NCBI GenBank assembly: GCA_041660965.1
Contig: JBAZVH010000002.1
Span: 62,001 to 126,000, forward strand
DNA from: Candidatus Gracilibacteria bacterium
Lineage (GTDB): Bacteria; Patescibacteriota; Gracilibacteria; BD1-5; JAGOOR01
Length of the DNA: 64,000 nucleotides
Reading direction: 5' to 3'
The position numbers and the translations under genes are program-made. Under the pieces are notes generated by a model. It was not told where the DNA came from. It saw only the letters and a list, made by a program, of their open reading frames with translations, and did no database searches. Every line of letters begins with the position of its first letter. The stretch's first letter is position 1. Shown piece by piece: positions 49,918-63,040 of this stretch.

Positions 49918-52035
49918 ATGGTCAACGATACATCTCTTCCAAGTCAGACAAAGCTCAATATTGATGCTGCTAAAAAATATGTTTCTACTGCTGAAGCTAC
50001 TATCGAAGATTCTGCAAAAATAGCACTTCAAACATTGGAAAAAGCTCTGAGCTCCTCAGAGGAAACGAAGGAGGGGTTAATGGCGCTTGCACAAGCTGTT
50101 GAGTCAGCACAAACAGAATCTGCAAAAGAATTTACAGCATGAGAATTTGAAAAACAGATTACCACACCATCAGTTCCACAAATTGCTGAAGGTACTCCAG
50201 AAAACAATGAGACATTGCCACCCAATGCTACCGCTGAATATATCGTCGAAAAAGTCTATGAAACCAACAATGAAACACTTATCGATGGTGCCGAGCTTCT
50301 TCTCTCGACTCTCGATACACAACTCGAGGTTTTTTCTCTGAGCCCTTACGAGAAAGAGAATATCAAAATAGGTATCCTCTGATATGTGTTTGATCATTAT
50401 TATGAAGTGCTCGGAGGTATAAAAATATCTGAGATTGGCAGTATATTTACTGATATTAACAACACGTTTAAGAAGGTCTGAGATGTCACAAAGTGAGGAC
50501 TCGGATGAGTTATGAAAGATCCGATGGGAAAGTTTGATGCTGCAAAAAGTTTAATGGAATGATCGACTGATTCTTTTTCAAAAGTATCAAATTTCCTGGA
50601 TAATAAAGCATCGATAGAGGAAAGGGTGAGTGGACATATTGCACAAAAGTTTGGTCTTATGCTCGAAATCCTCGGAACCCATAGACCAGCCGGAAAAAAT
50701 ATTGATGAGGCAGATGTTCTTTCAGGATTTCTCTCTGATCCACAAAATATTATCGATATCGAAAAGAAATTCCCAGCTAAAACAGCAGAAGAATTTGAAC
50801 AACAAATAAAAACTGCTCCTCAGGCATGACCAGAAAGAACCGCAGAGATGGCGGGGAGGTTGAAGAGGGTATTTGAAAACAAAACCGCGATTCTCGACAA
50901 AGTCACTGGTTCGGGAAAACATATTCTCGATATGTTTGCAGATAGTCCTGACACGGGCGGTCCGATGTCTTGGTGACGTGATATGCTCAAGTGAGTGCTG
51001 AAGTTTCTCTCATGACTTCCATTTATTGGCAATTTTATCAAGATGTTTTTGGGCGTTGAACCCAGTGAGGATATCGATACCTATTTTGGTGACGAAAAAC
51101 GTTTTCAACGGTTATCTGCCAAGAATCTAAAAGCACTGAGTCAATCAAAAAAATCTCCTCTTATGTCTGGCAAAAATCTGGTCAATGTGACGACGAGGCG
51201 CCTTGCTCCATTTACCAAGGCCTATATGCCCGTTTCTATGACTCCAGAACAAAAAATCCCAGCGGTATCTCCCGAGATGTGGTCGAGCATTATCGATCAG
51301 CATGAAATAATCGTTTTCGAGGATAAGAAACAAGTGAAGAAGACCATTCCTCCTACAAGCCATATTACAGAATCAGATTTTGTGAATGGGAAACCACAAG
51401 AATCATTTTTTAAAAAAATAAATGGACTCACGGATGTATTGGCATGAAAAACACCGCCAGCACCTCCTTCAAATACTGAACAAGCACCTGCCGAAACTGT
51501 ATTGCCAGCATCAAAAAATGAAACACCAGCACCGACTCCCACTCCTGAGCCGACAGAATGAAAGACAAAAGCCGAGATAGCGGGGGTGATTGTGAGTAAA
51601 TGAAAAGAAATGCTCTCAAGGGCTCGGGAGGGGGCAAAGGAAATTAAAGATAAAGCTACCCAGAAGCTTCTTCTGAGTACGCTCGATAATATAGAGAGTA
51701 TCTTACGTGAGGGTAACATAGGTAAACTCCCAGAAGCTCTCACACTCTTAAATACTTATAAGGAGAAAATGCCATCAGAAGATCAGATATCACTTCAAAC
51801 TATCAATAATTTGATTAGCGCATGGGGGAGAGCTCCAGATACGAAGCCCGCTGCTTCTCCTATTGCCTCTACAGAAAAGGTTGCTGCCAAGAAAGATACT
51901 CCCCCAACTCCCACTTCTCCAGAGTCTGATGTGGATGCGACATTTTGGAGTTCTGCAAAAGCTTGGTGGAATACGGGGGTAGATGGTATAAAAAGCTATG
52001 TTGCTCAGAAGATTTCATCGAAACCGAAACAGTAA
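49918..52035 (+). CDS. Large unknown protein A (705 aa)
   Basis: Visible as one gene only with TGA read as Gly (about 14 of them). No family recognised. Residues 1-75 are helical and acidic (KKYVSTAEATIEDSAKIALQTLEKAL); a globular-looking middle; around residues 357-375 a short hydrophobic stretch KFLSGLPFIGNFIKMFLGVE; then about 515-545 a Pro/Thr/Glu-rich linker (PAPTPTPEPTEG), a helical module (ILREGNIGKLPEALTLLNTY) and a second Pro-rich linker before the end WWNTGVDGIKSYVAQKIS. No signal peptide. First gene of a four-gene operon of very large proteins. Confidence 0.72.
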
Positions 52036-52117
52036 GCAATGAAATAGATATATAAAACAATAAAAATAGATTTTTCAAGGTTAATTCATAGAAAAATAAA
52101 AAAACAATCTGATTTAT

Positions 52118-52178
52118 TTGCAAAGGCAGAAAATATATGGTATTCTCAAGAGGATGTCATATTTCTAACCTTTATTTT
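52118..52178 (+). promoter_or_regulatory. Internal promoter before protein B
   Basis: -35 TTGCAA (52118-52123), 17-nt spacer, -10 TATTCT (52141-52146), leader of about 25 nt containing CTAACCTTT before ATG 52179. Confidence 0.6.
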
Positions 52179-54734
52179 ATGGCTGATACTAATAAGAAAC
52201 CTGCTGAAAATCCTGATCTTGAAATTCAGGAAATTATTCAAGGTTTATGACTTCCAGATGCAGAAAAGCAGAGAGTAGAGAGTTTCTTTAAAAGAGATTC
52301 TATTAAGACCATTACTCATGCTCGAGTGAATCTGGAATTTCTAAAAAAAGCTCTTAAAGAAACAAAAGATCCAGATAAACAAGTATTAGGAGCTATCACA
52401 ATGATTGCCACCGGTACCCCAGAAACTCAAAAAATATTACAGGAAGCAGAAAAAACTAAAGCGTGGCAGAAAGTAAATTCTGAACGCACACCGGAACAAC
52501 CAAAAACTGCTCCAGAAAAAAAAGGTAAAAAGAAATGAGATCCCGATCAAGAAGAGGAGACAGCACCGGCAGTACCAGCTCCAGCCCCAAAAAAATCTGA
52601 TCCACAAAAAGCTCATGGTGGCAATTTGGATGGTGGAATTGATGATGCAGGTGTGAGTCTCTCAAGACATATTGATAATCTCAGAAAAGATCCACGAGTA
52701 AGCGGGAATCCAGTTCTTATGCTGAAACTGAAAAATATAGAAAAAGATGTACAGAAAGGGATAAATATCGAGAACGCGAGAATGATATTAAAAGATTTCT
52801 GAAAATGACTCTCTGATGCAGAAGTCATGGATACGATGCCGGGCGTCGTGGAAGCTCTACGAAATTTTGAGAAAACTGATACCATGATGGCTCCAGATGA
52901 AGGGAAGGCAGTATTTTTTATTAGTATTGTCCGACAGATTTATGCTCTCCGTGGACGACTCGTATTCCTCACAAACAATGATGTAGAGGTCAAGTGAGCA
53001 CCAGAGCTCAAGAATTTTATTGCTTCTTGTAAACCAAAGACAAAGGAATGGCTCAAAAAAGGTCTGATACTCAATTCGACTCAAGCGAGCACATTTATGA
53101 GTAGTATGGGGTCCGATATGAGTAAACTCACTGTCGATACTTTTGTTGCAACGAACAAAGACCTCATAGCAAGCAATTCTCCTATTGATGCAGATATTCT
53201 CAGTTCTTCAAAGGCAGGAGGATTTAATGTGACAGAAAATGGCGTCCTGATACGTGATGGCTTTAATATCTGAAAAGAGCTCCAGACAACGCAAGATGCT
53301 ATCGAACGCATGAAAAAGATAGGAGTCATATCGCCAATGCAAAAAATATGAGGAGCTGGAGTACAGATAGCTGATCTGGCGTACAATGTGGTAAAAGTAT
53401 GATTTGTCGCTGGAACTATCTGGAAAGGTACAAAAGCAGTCTGGAAAACTATTTTTGGTGATGAAGCAGCTATGAAAGAGGCATGGTGAGAGTTTGGTAA
53501 GACTGCCGCATGGACAGCATGAATCTGGTATGGTGGAGAACTCGTCAAACGTACTGCCAATACTATTGTTGATCGTACACAGAATGGTGAATTTGAACCT
53601 ATTATGAAAGGTATGTCGCCACATCACTCAGAAAATGTGTGGGCTATCTGGGATACGGTGTGAGGCGGTATTGTTCCAGAACGTATAAAGACAGCCAATA
53701 TAATTCAGGGCCTTTCGTCCAGTACAGTAGAGTGGCATATATTCCGTTCACTGATTACAGATTGTTTCAGTGATAGAAATTCTGGACTTTCCAGGGTATC
53801 AGCAACAAAACTCGCTGATGCGGTCTGATATCGAGACCATACATCTGTTGGCTCTCATGTGGGGGATATCCGTAAGTTACTTACCGGTCCTGCCTTTGGT
53901 CCTGATAAAGGTGAAGAAATGTATCTTAAATACTTTGGTAATAGAAAAACTGCTGAACAATCATACAAAATCCTACGAGCTATTGCGAATTATCGTAGTT
54001 CTGGACCAGATGCTATTGACCGTCGAAAACCTCTATGGACTCTCTTTGCAGAACCATTGAAGGTGAAGCCAGAGGTGCCATTTAATGTAGAGAAAGAGAT
54101 GGAAGAGCTCAAAGAGAGTCTCAAGGGTGCCGGTGTTTCTATTTTAGAATCTGGTATTAAATTGGGAACACTGGGAGCTACTGGTGTTCGTGTTGCATTT
54201 GAGGGCATTGAAGGTGCATTTGATATCGCAACAGATACTCTCAAACATCTTACGCCAGCCGAGTTGTGAGTATTAAAATGAGCATTGGCAGTATTATGAT
54301 TGACCGTTGCGGGCGCTGGTGTTGTTTATGGTATTACCCTGATACCATGATTCGCTGCTGCTAAAGTATTGGCAATTACAGCTATTGCAGGTGCTGTTTG
54401 ATATGGAGGTTATAAACTTATCGACACAGCTAAATGACTTCTTGATGACCCAGATAAACTCATTGAATTTTTGAAAAAACATGGTCCACAAAGTGTTAAA
54501 GATATTATTGCTCAAATTGAAGGCGTATGAAAACCATGACTCGATATATTAAAGGATTTACAAGAAAAAACAAAGGATATGAATCTTCCTGACTGGGTAC
54601 AAAAACCCATAGATGATATGCTCAAAAAATTATCTGGCGCATCATCTGGGTGAACTAACAATTCTGGAAATAGTGATGGAGCATGAACGGGAGGGGCATG
54701 AGAAACACCCAGTACTATACCTACCGAGCTGTAA
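52179..54734 (+). CDS. Large unknown protein B (851 aa)
   Basis: Unrecognised protein with some 25 TGA glycines. N-terminal 110 residues are charged helices, then a Lys-rich and Pro/Ala linker (PAVPAPAPKKSD). The middle (about 170-560) is mixed helix with Trp-rich parts (GIWKGTKAVW, WTAGIWYGGELVKRT). Near residues 697-745 two hydrophobic Gly/Ala-rich helices (VLGLTVAGAGVVYGITLIPG and VLAITAIAGAVGYGGYKLI) could form a membrane hairpin. The end is Gly/Ser/Asn-rich. Starts 143 nt after protein A, ends 22 nt before protein C. Confidence 0.72.
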
Positions 54735-54756
54735 TAAAATTAATTGTTTATAAAAT

Positions 54757-57700
54757 ATGAGCGAATTGCCTGTACATAAATATAGACGAGACAAGCTCGA
54801 AGGAGCTATAAAAGGTATTGATAAGCTTTCTCCTGAGATAAAAGCTAATCCTGAGGTGAGCGAAGCTATAAAAGAAGTTAGAAAACAGATCAATGAACTC
54901 AAATGAAAAGTTCAAGAGGAAAACTATGATGAATTGAAAAGGCCTACAGAAGCATCTTTATCGGACCTCAATAAGAGCATAAAAAAAGCAGAAAACGAAA
55001 TATCTTCTAAAGCTGCCGAAGGACTGAATATGTTAAAGATAGATAGTATCGAAAAGGAAATTAACTCTTTCCCTGTGGAGTTTAAAAATGCACCCTATGT
55101 GAAAAATAAAATTGATACTATTTTTTGAACCTTCTTAGAGTTAAAGAATACTCCTTCTCTTTATGATGCCAAGAAAAAGGGTATAACGGATCTTGTTCAT
55201 GAACTTCGTGGACTTAAGCATATCGTTGAAGCTCAATTTAATGAACTCAATAGTCTAGAAAAAAATTTCAAATCATTATCTCCTGAGATTTCTTCAGATT
55301 CTAGAATCAAGCCTCTTATTGCTGATATTTTTTGAGAAATAAATTATCTTAGAGGGAAAGTAGGGTCTGATGAATATAATAAGGATAAAATTAATGATAA
55401 ATTAAAAGCATATAAATCAGTCGAACCCTTTGTAAATTCTCTTTCGGAGAGAAATAGAACTTTTGAGAAATTTCAAAAACAGGCACGAGAATTTGTTTGA
55501 TCAAAAGGACCAAAAAATGCTGAGATTTTATATGATTTTTTCTCACTTGACAAAGAGGATGTATGAGATGCGGAAAAACTCGCTGCTTCTCTGGCTCAGA
55601 TGATGCTAGAGGGTGATGGTCTTACATTGACACAAATACTTAAATTCGCTGATACTTACAAGGATAAAGATGAGAAAACTGTTTCTGAAGAAACAATCAA
55701 AAAATGGGTAAAAGAAATAGATGAAAATACTTCTGGTAAAGTTGATGGAACAAAAATAGAATGATCTATGCCAGTGGGCATGCAGGAGGCGATCAGGGGC
55801 CAATTAAAATGACCAAATACATTAAAGATGATGCAGGTGGCATCCGAGCGATACCAAGCTGAACTGAATGATTATTTAGCGGGTGTTGATAATGAAAAAC
55901 CACTTTCGGAATTATGATTCACTGATGATGATTGGTTTCTGAATTGGAAGGATGATGCTGGGGAAGGACTTGAGAAATTAAATTTTACAAATCAAGAAGC
56001 CAAGCTCGTATTTCTGGAAGCATATACCACTCTTTTAGCTGGTGTTATCAAAGATCCTGGACAATTAGACGCCAAAGAATGGTCTCTGGGATGGTGGTGG
56101 CTGGCTATTATTGCTAGTGGCCTGCTGTGATCTGGTCTATTCACTTATCGTTGGTTTTTCTGACCAGAGAAAACTGCGAAATTATTTGAAAGATCGACAA
56201 AACCTATAAGTTCATTTGTTAAAAATTTGTGGGTAAATAATAATCTTTATAAATCAACAAATGACACATTAAGTGACGTATATAGGTCATATATTGATGG
56301 GAATATCAAACTTATCTATGCTAGAATGGCTTTAAAAAAAGGAGGAAAAGTGAGAGTTTGAGTTGACGAGTATGGTCCACTTTCTTATGAGGAGGGTTTA
56401 GCACGAATTAGTGCTATTAAAGCCGCTGTTTGAAGTTCTGAAAAAGAGGGAAGATTAACAAAAGTTGGTCTCTCATCTGTCAATGATCAAAGATATGCAT
56501 GAACAATATGATTGACACGATATGTACAAAATCTAGCTCGTGCTCCTGGTGGTGTGTTTGGCATGGTATTACGCCCAAATATGTGGAGATATGAATCAAG
56601 TTGGGGCAGAAAAATTCCGTGATGAATTGGAAGATTTGCAATTCTTGCATCAGCGTACTCCACGTCTGGATCCTCATTACTACTCTTACCTTTTTCTTAT
56701 CGTACAGTTTTGGGGTCTACACTCCGTCTTCCAAATACACGACTACGAGGTTATCAAATAGAGTCTGATGGAAAAAAGAGAATGCCTTTGACTGATCAAA
56801 ATGCGGCAGATAAAGGTATAGAATACATTGCTAAGATGCTGGATCGTTCGCCAGAGTTAGCTCGTCTAACTTGTTCAGATGCTGAGAGAAAATCGGCCAT
56901 CGAATTATTGAATAAGTACGTACAGGATGTTCCAAATACTAATCCAACAGGAAATTATACTGAAAAAGAAGCTCTTGATCTTATAGGTGATGCCCTTGAT
57001 TGACGATGACCAAAGTTGAATCGAGCGGAACTCCGCATATTTACTATACAGGCTATTTATCTTCTTAAAGGCGAATCAGGTTTAGTACAAAGAAATGTGA
57101 TTGATAACTTTATTGATAGAATTAATAAATATAGACTCGTATATACAGCTAGTCATGATGAACTTGATAAATTGTACGAAAGAATACTCCATCACGAAAA
57201 AGATTTATATTGACCAGAAGAATTAAAACTTCTTGTGGCTGATATTGAATCATTTTATCAATGAGAAAATATAGCGGTGACGGATATGTCATGAAGAAAT
57301 ATAACAAGACGTGAGGAGGTATTTTTACCTGCTACAACACGAGTAACTATAACTGCTGAAATGGCAGAAGCAATTGTTGTTGATGCTGCAGCATGGCTTA
57401 AGAGACAAACGAGCACTACTACAAAAGAAATGTTTGCTAGATATATCAATACACAACTTGCGTGACGAGGAGCCCCTGCTTCATACTCTATTTATAATCG
57501 TTTTTGTGTTGAATGGGAATCAGATGCTTTAAGACGATGAGGATTATATGAATTAGTGGAAAAAATTGATAATGGCGATATCACAAATGAGGAAGAGCTC
57601 ACACATGCTATTGACGTATTAACTGAAGACCCAAAATATGCCAGTACTCCTCCGGAACGGAAGTCAGAGTTTCGTGCTCTGCTCATTGCACGACTTGCTA

Positions 57701-59361
57701 CGCATATAAACAATGTAACAGCTGCTATACAATCTAATAACTGTTTTGAATCTGCCAAATCTCATACAGAAGCCCAAAAAGCTCTGACCGAGATAATTTC
57801 TAAACCAGCTCACCGTGCTGTAGTTATTAGTATTATACCATGATCGTATGAAGCTGATTACGGAAAGCCAGAATTAAAAGAAAGTGTCGTGCAAAATTAT
57901 GTTCGAACACGCTGGGAATCTTGGATTGATACTATTATTACTGATATTAAGACAAACTGTGATTCCAATCCTTTAAGTGATGCTACCTGGATTTCAATAC
58001 AGGATACTATACAGAAATGTGATGATGGTCGGCGAATACAACTTTTGCAATATTTTCAAGGTAAGCTTGAAACTCTGGCAGCTCAGAACAATGTTGATGC
58101 GGTAACTCGTGAGAATAGAAAAAAAGCAATTAAAATATTGCGAGAACAAGTACTTCCATTACTCTGATTAGATGTAAAAGACAATCTTGTTGCATTTTTG
58201 GATAAACAGGAATCAGAAATGAAAGATATGGATCTTCAGAGAGAGGTAGAACAATTGAAGAATGATATTACAGATGATCCCTTGGAAGATGAGGTTGAAT
58301 CTCGATTTACGGATACAATGAAAAAATGTGGAGATAGAAGTATTCAAGGTTTGGAGTTAATAAAGCATTTTGAAAGAGAGCTCAAAGTTGTTGCATCATC
58401 ACAAGATCCTCAGAGACAAATGTTACGAGAAGAAGCACTGCAACTACTAGAGCTCCATATCATGCCTCGTCTTACCAGAACACCCAAAGCAGAATTATGA
58501 ATTTATATAACAACTCAGAGAAATAGTATTAATCCTAATACCTTAACTCCAACAACGACAACTATTAATGCTCCTTCCATTATTCCGCCTCCTCCACCCC
58601 GTGAGTCTGCTCCAGAGGCAACGTCAGCAGCTCCTGCTGTGCCTGCTGAATCAGGAGATACCCCAAAAGAAGATATAGTGAAATTAAAGAGCGATATAGA
58701 GAGAAGCCCAATTAAGCGCGGCATTAAAGCTCGGATCTTAAGAGTACTTGATGATAAGGCAGTAACAGATACAAAAAAGGACGAACTAGTAAATAAATAT
58801 ATAGGTAGTTTAAAGGCCATTATAAGAGATGAAGCTAATACTCTTGGAGATCGAAGAAGTGCGATAAGGGCTTTGCAAGAGACCATGGTGACAGGGCGGT
58901 TGCAAACTGTAGAAAATACTCAACTAACCAAGTATTGTGAACGTGCAGAAGTTGCCATAAAAGCTCTTGAAAGCACTTTGGAACGAGCAAGAGTCAATTC
59001 GGAAGCATTAGCTCAAAAAATAGAATCATTATTTAAAGACGAAACAACTTTAGACGGAAGACGTACTGCACTTCGTTCTCTTATGAGCGATGAAAGAATT
59101 AGTCCTTTTATGAAAAATGATATTGATACTATGCTCCCAGAATGAGGGGTTGTAACAGAAGCAACTATTACAGGATGTGTTCATAGAATCTTACTCTGAC
59201 AACAAGGTATAGCGTTGGATGTAGGGGAAGGTATTGCGCAAGCTCATCGTCGTTTGATAGCAGATCACGACGTTTTGGCAAAAATAAATGGTTCCTTGAG
59301 ATCTGCACAGGTTGCTGAGGTAACTGAAAACGTTACTGAGAATGTCACTATAAAACATTAA
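54757..59361 (+). CDS. Giant unknown protein C (1534 aa) with helical repeats
   Basis: The longest gene in the window; I checked the frame codon by codon from 55081 to 56760 and found only TGA interruptions. Residues about 15-235 hold three loosely similar helical units of ~75 aa (pattern LSPEI...V...I..I..L..K). A Trp-rich membrane segment lies near 446-468 (WWWLAIIASGLLGSGLFTYRWFF). A mixed region follows to about 920. Residues about 935-1385 contain four related ~85-aa helical modules (pattern I..DI...PL.....R......C.DRR...L..F...L...A.....R..A...L...V), with a Pro-rich linker (PSIIPPPPPRES) before the last. No known domain. The gene after it begins 4 nt downstream. Confidence 0.75.
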
Positions 59362-59365
59362 ATAT

Positions 59366-62300
59366 ATGTCAGATCTTGAATCCTCTACATCTCAAAAAAA
59401 TACAGATGAAGTTGTCCAGGATCGACTTTCAGAGCTAGATAAAATCAAATTTTATGACCAGGTAGTTGACTTTACGTGATTATCGGAAAAAATCACAGGA
59501 AAACAATTATATCATGTTGTAGAAGAAATTTTTTCTGTAGAATCCCAGATTATTGACCAGAAACTTGGGAAATGAGAAGTAGAAGGTGTGGATAATGCGG
59601 AAAAAAAGAAAGTCATAGAAGACGCTCGTAATAGATTACTTGAAACTCAACGCCTTAAGACTCTTTGGAACTCAGTCATGAATACATGTAGTGGGCTTGA
59701 GACTCTTCAGGGGTATCAAGATCGGATTACAGTAGACGACCCACATAATACTATTAGGAATCTAGTACTTGGTATTTTATGGCAATGATATGAGAAAATA
59801 GCTGTTGCACAATCTATTGATTCTCTTGCAGCTTCTCGGTTACCACAGACGACAGCCCTCATCGCTACTATAAGTAGTGAGATACTCCAAGAATACGCTG
59901 AAGAATATTTTGAAAAAGGGAGATTTCAGGTAGTGAAGAAACTCTTTGAAGTGCCAGAATTGGCATGAAAAAAAGCAGTCGAATTGGTTGAAAAGGCCAA
60001 ACCATCATTGCGGGAATATTGGAAAGGTATGGAACCAGCAAAACAAGAAAAAACTTTCGCTCGCATGGTAAAGTTTTTATCTGAAGATAATGTCGGTCAA
60101 AAGATCGTCGCTATGACTGAAACTATACCATGATCGAGTATCGGAAGGGAAGTTCTAAAAAGTGGAAAATCAACTCTCTCTGGCGTGAAGGAATGACTCT
60201 TTTCACCACTCTGTGCCTGCATGATGGCAGTGATGCTCGACGGAGCACCTGATAAAGAACAAGCTCTGATACAGTACATCACTTTCTTAGTTGCTGGGCA
60301 AGTAGCGCAAGAATGAGTAAAGGGTGTGTTAACTATCATAGATAAGGTTATTCATCTCGCTCCAAAAGAATCGCCATACAGAAATAGTTTAGCAGCATTA
60401 AAAAAGAAGCTAAATAAAAAAATAGCATGATGAAAAATCAGCGGACATCTCATGCTAGGTATATCGATAATGGCTGTTATGTGATTGTTCTCATGGAAAC
60501 CAGCACAAGAATTTATAGGTAATATTGCACAGTGAATCGATGAGAATTGGGATCAGGGACAATGGAGAGAGGCGACTCTTGGTGGCATCTCTGGTCTTTC
60601 ATATATGATGCAGTTTACTTCCAAGCGTTTTTTACCAGTAGCTATCGGTATGGAAGTGGGGAAAATTGCTCTCGACGGAGCAAACCCATTTACAGAACAA
60701 GATGATTTTCTTCTTAAATTCGTTACAGGAGATGGAGATAATCTGAAGCAAGTAGGGGAGCAGGTAGTCCAGAGGGATCCTATCGATGCTTGGAATGCCC
60801 GAGTTGATGGGGCTAAAGGAAATATTCTGAAAGAAAATGAGCTTCAACAGAAGATTATTGATTATTATAAACTCGAAAACAAACAGGATTGGGCTCTGAG
60901 ATCCATCGTGCCATTTACGTCTGAACTCACACAACTTGATGTACTACATGCACAATTGTGTGGCACACTCACACAACTCACGATCGATCCTCATTCTCAG
61001 ACAACATTGGCTCAACGAGCAGAGATAGAGAAGCTTCGTTATCGAGAGTATGCTCTCGCAGGGGAGGATGTGTGGTATAAAAGAGGAGATATATGACCAT
61101 CTATTTCAAGTATGGTTGCTGATAATGTGACACTGTTAAGCCCCGTAAATAAAGCAATAAAAAAACTTACTGGAACCGACCCATTAAAACCGATACGTGG
61201 TTATGTGGGGCTTGGTGAGATGGGAGATATCGCGGGTCGTAATGATAAGGCATTAAAACGGCTTGATGATCTTGGTGGTGTAGAAGATCGACTCGATGAG
61301 TTTTTCGAACATGCTGAAGCACGTATCAAGGAAGAAACAGAAAAGTGTATGAAAAGAACCGAAGTATCGCCTTGATATGCACCTATGGGGTGAGTCTATG
61401 TGCCGGCACGATATGAATATACTCGTGATGAACAAAAATATGCTCAAATAAAGTCATGGGTTGATCAGATCCAAGCAGCCAAAAAACAATGGGAGGCAAT
61501 GCGATCTACTGCTGATGTTTTAGCAAAACGTGTTGTGATAGCTCGTGGTCTCGGAGTGTATGACCAGAAAAAATGGACATCACCTGATAATAATCCCTTT
61601 CGAGAATGAGCATGAGTTGGAAATGATAATTTTGCTTTTCAAGGTATGATGGGGGAAGTACAGCGTAGAGCAGAAATCATCGCCCTGACAATACCGACAG
61701 ATGCAAAGAGCGCTTTTGATATCGGTGAATCTGTTGGATGGGAACGAAAATGATATGGTACCGATAATGTACCATTTACGAGCGCTCGAGCAAAAATAGA
61801 TGAGGAGTATAAAAAATATAATTCTTGGAAGAATTTTTGACCCGATAATAGGAGAATCGATTACGCAGCTTTGCAATCCATGGTGCAAACTGCCTACAGT
61901 TTTTGATTAGATCCAAAATTACTCGAAAAAGTCATGGATCCTATTACCAATATTGCTCGAAATCAGCATACTGGAAATTATGTTACCCCAGAAATAGCAA
62001 ATGACGTTACCGATAATCTTGGAAGATTATTGCTCGATCAAACTTGTGAAGAACAAGGGAAATCTGGCATTGTTCTCACACCAGAAAAACCAGAAATCAC
62101 ATTTAACAAGAATGGAGATTATGGAAAAAGAATATTTTCTATTGAATACGATCAAGATCTATGAGATGTCATAGTAGAACAAGAAGAGTTCGGAATAAGT
62201 CATGAATTATGATTTACAACACGAACCCCAACAACTAAAAAATTCCCAAGAAAAACCCCTATTGATCAGTATAATCCAAAGATTCGGAATACACTTCTGA

Positions 62301-62965
62301 AACCAATGATACAAAAATACTTGGTTGACCAAGCAAAAGAACGAGCCGAATCAGACGCTAAGGCAAAAATTACAGCAGAAAAAGAGAGTAATAAGGCAAA
62401 TGATGAAACCGCATTTCAAAAATATTATGAGCTTCCTGATATCGAAGAACCTGGTTTTGGAAAATGGGAGAAAGTCACATCAGATGGCATTGTTCCTATA
62501 ACGTATGTGAGTCGATGTTATCGTAAGGAGTCTGTACGAAATCCAAGCGTAAAGAATGTCTGGGGATGGATGGGTCCTCAGCTTGATAAGCAAATCAAGG
62601 TTGCGACCTATTGGTGACCAGGGGATGTAGCCGAATATCATCTAAAAAACTTAAAGGATTTTCGGTATGCTGGATGGACGAAAAAAGCTCAAGAAGCTAT
62701 AAAAAATGCTCTTATATCTGGTGATAGTGAGAAGGCATTGGAAAGGATTCTCGGACTAACAGAACATCATAGTATTATCGAAACGCATATTATTTGAGCA
62801 GATACCAATCGTGATCTCTCTAAAGAGCTTCTTGAACGTCTCAAACCGTATCTTCATACTAGTACTGATAAAAAAGCATTTCTCACAAAAACACTCGATG
62901 TCCTCATAGAATATGGAGGTATAGCAAATGGAGAAGTGGATGATATCGTCAAGAAAATACTATAA
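59366..62965 (+). CDS. Large unknown protein D (1199 aa)
   Basis: Last gene of the operon, starting 4 nt after protein C. About 20 TGA glycines. Mostly soluble and helical at the N-terminus; hydrophobic stretches at about 270-320 (CACMMAVMLDG, YITFLVAGQVAQ) and 358-375 (GHLMLGISIMAVMGLFSW) may be membrane helices. The C-terminal half is mixed alpha/beta with charged loops (ARAKIDEEYKKYNSWKN; VGLGEMGDIAGRND) and no recognisable catalytic motif. A terminator follows. Function unknown; the operon context suggests it works with A-C. Confidence 0.73.
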
Positions 62966-62968
62966 TAA

Positions 62969-62997
62969 AAAAACATCCGCTTAAGCGGATGTTTTTA
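62969..62997 (+). terminator. Terminator of the large operon
   Basis: Perfect hairpin AACATCCGC-TTAA-GCGGATGTT followed by TTT. Confidence 0.9.
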
Positions 62998-63040
62998 AAT
63001 AGAGATATATTATTTTAATGTGCTGGAGGAGTATGTATCT

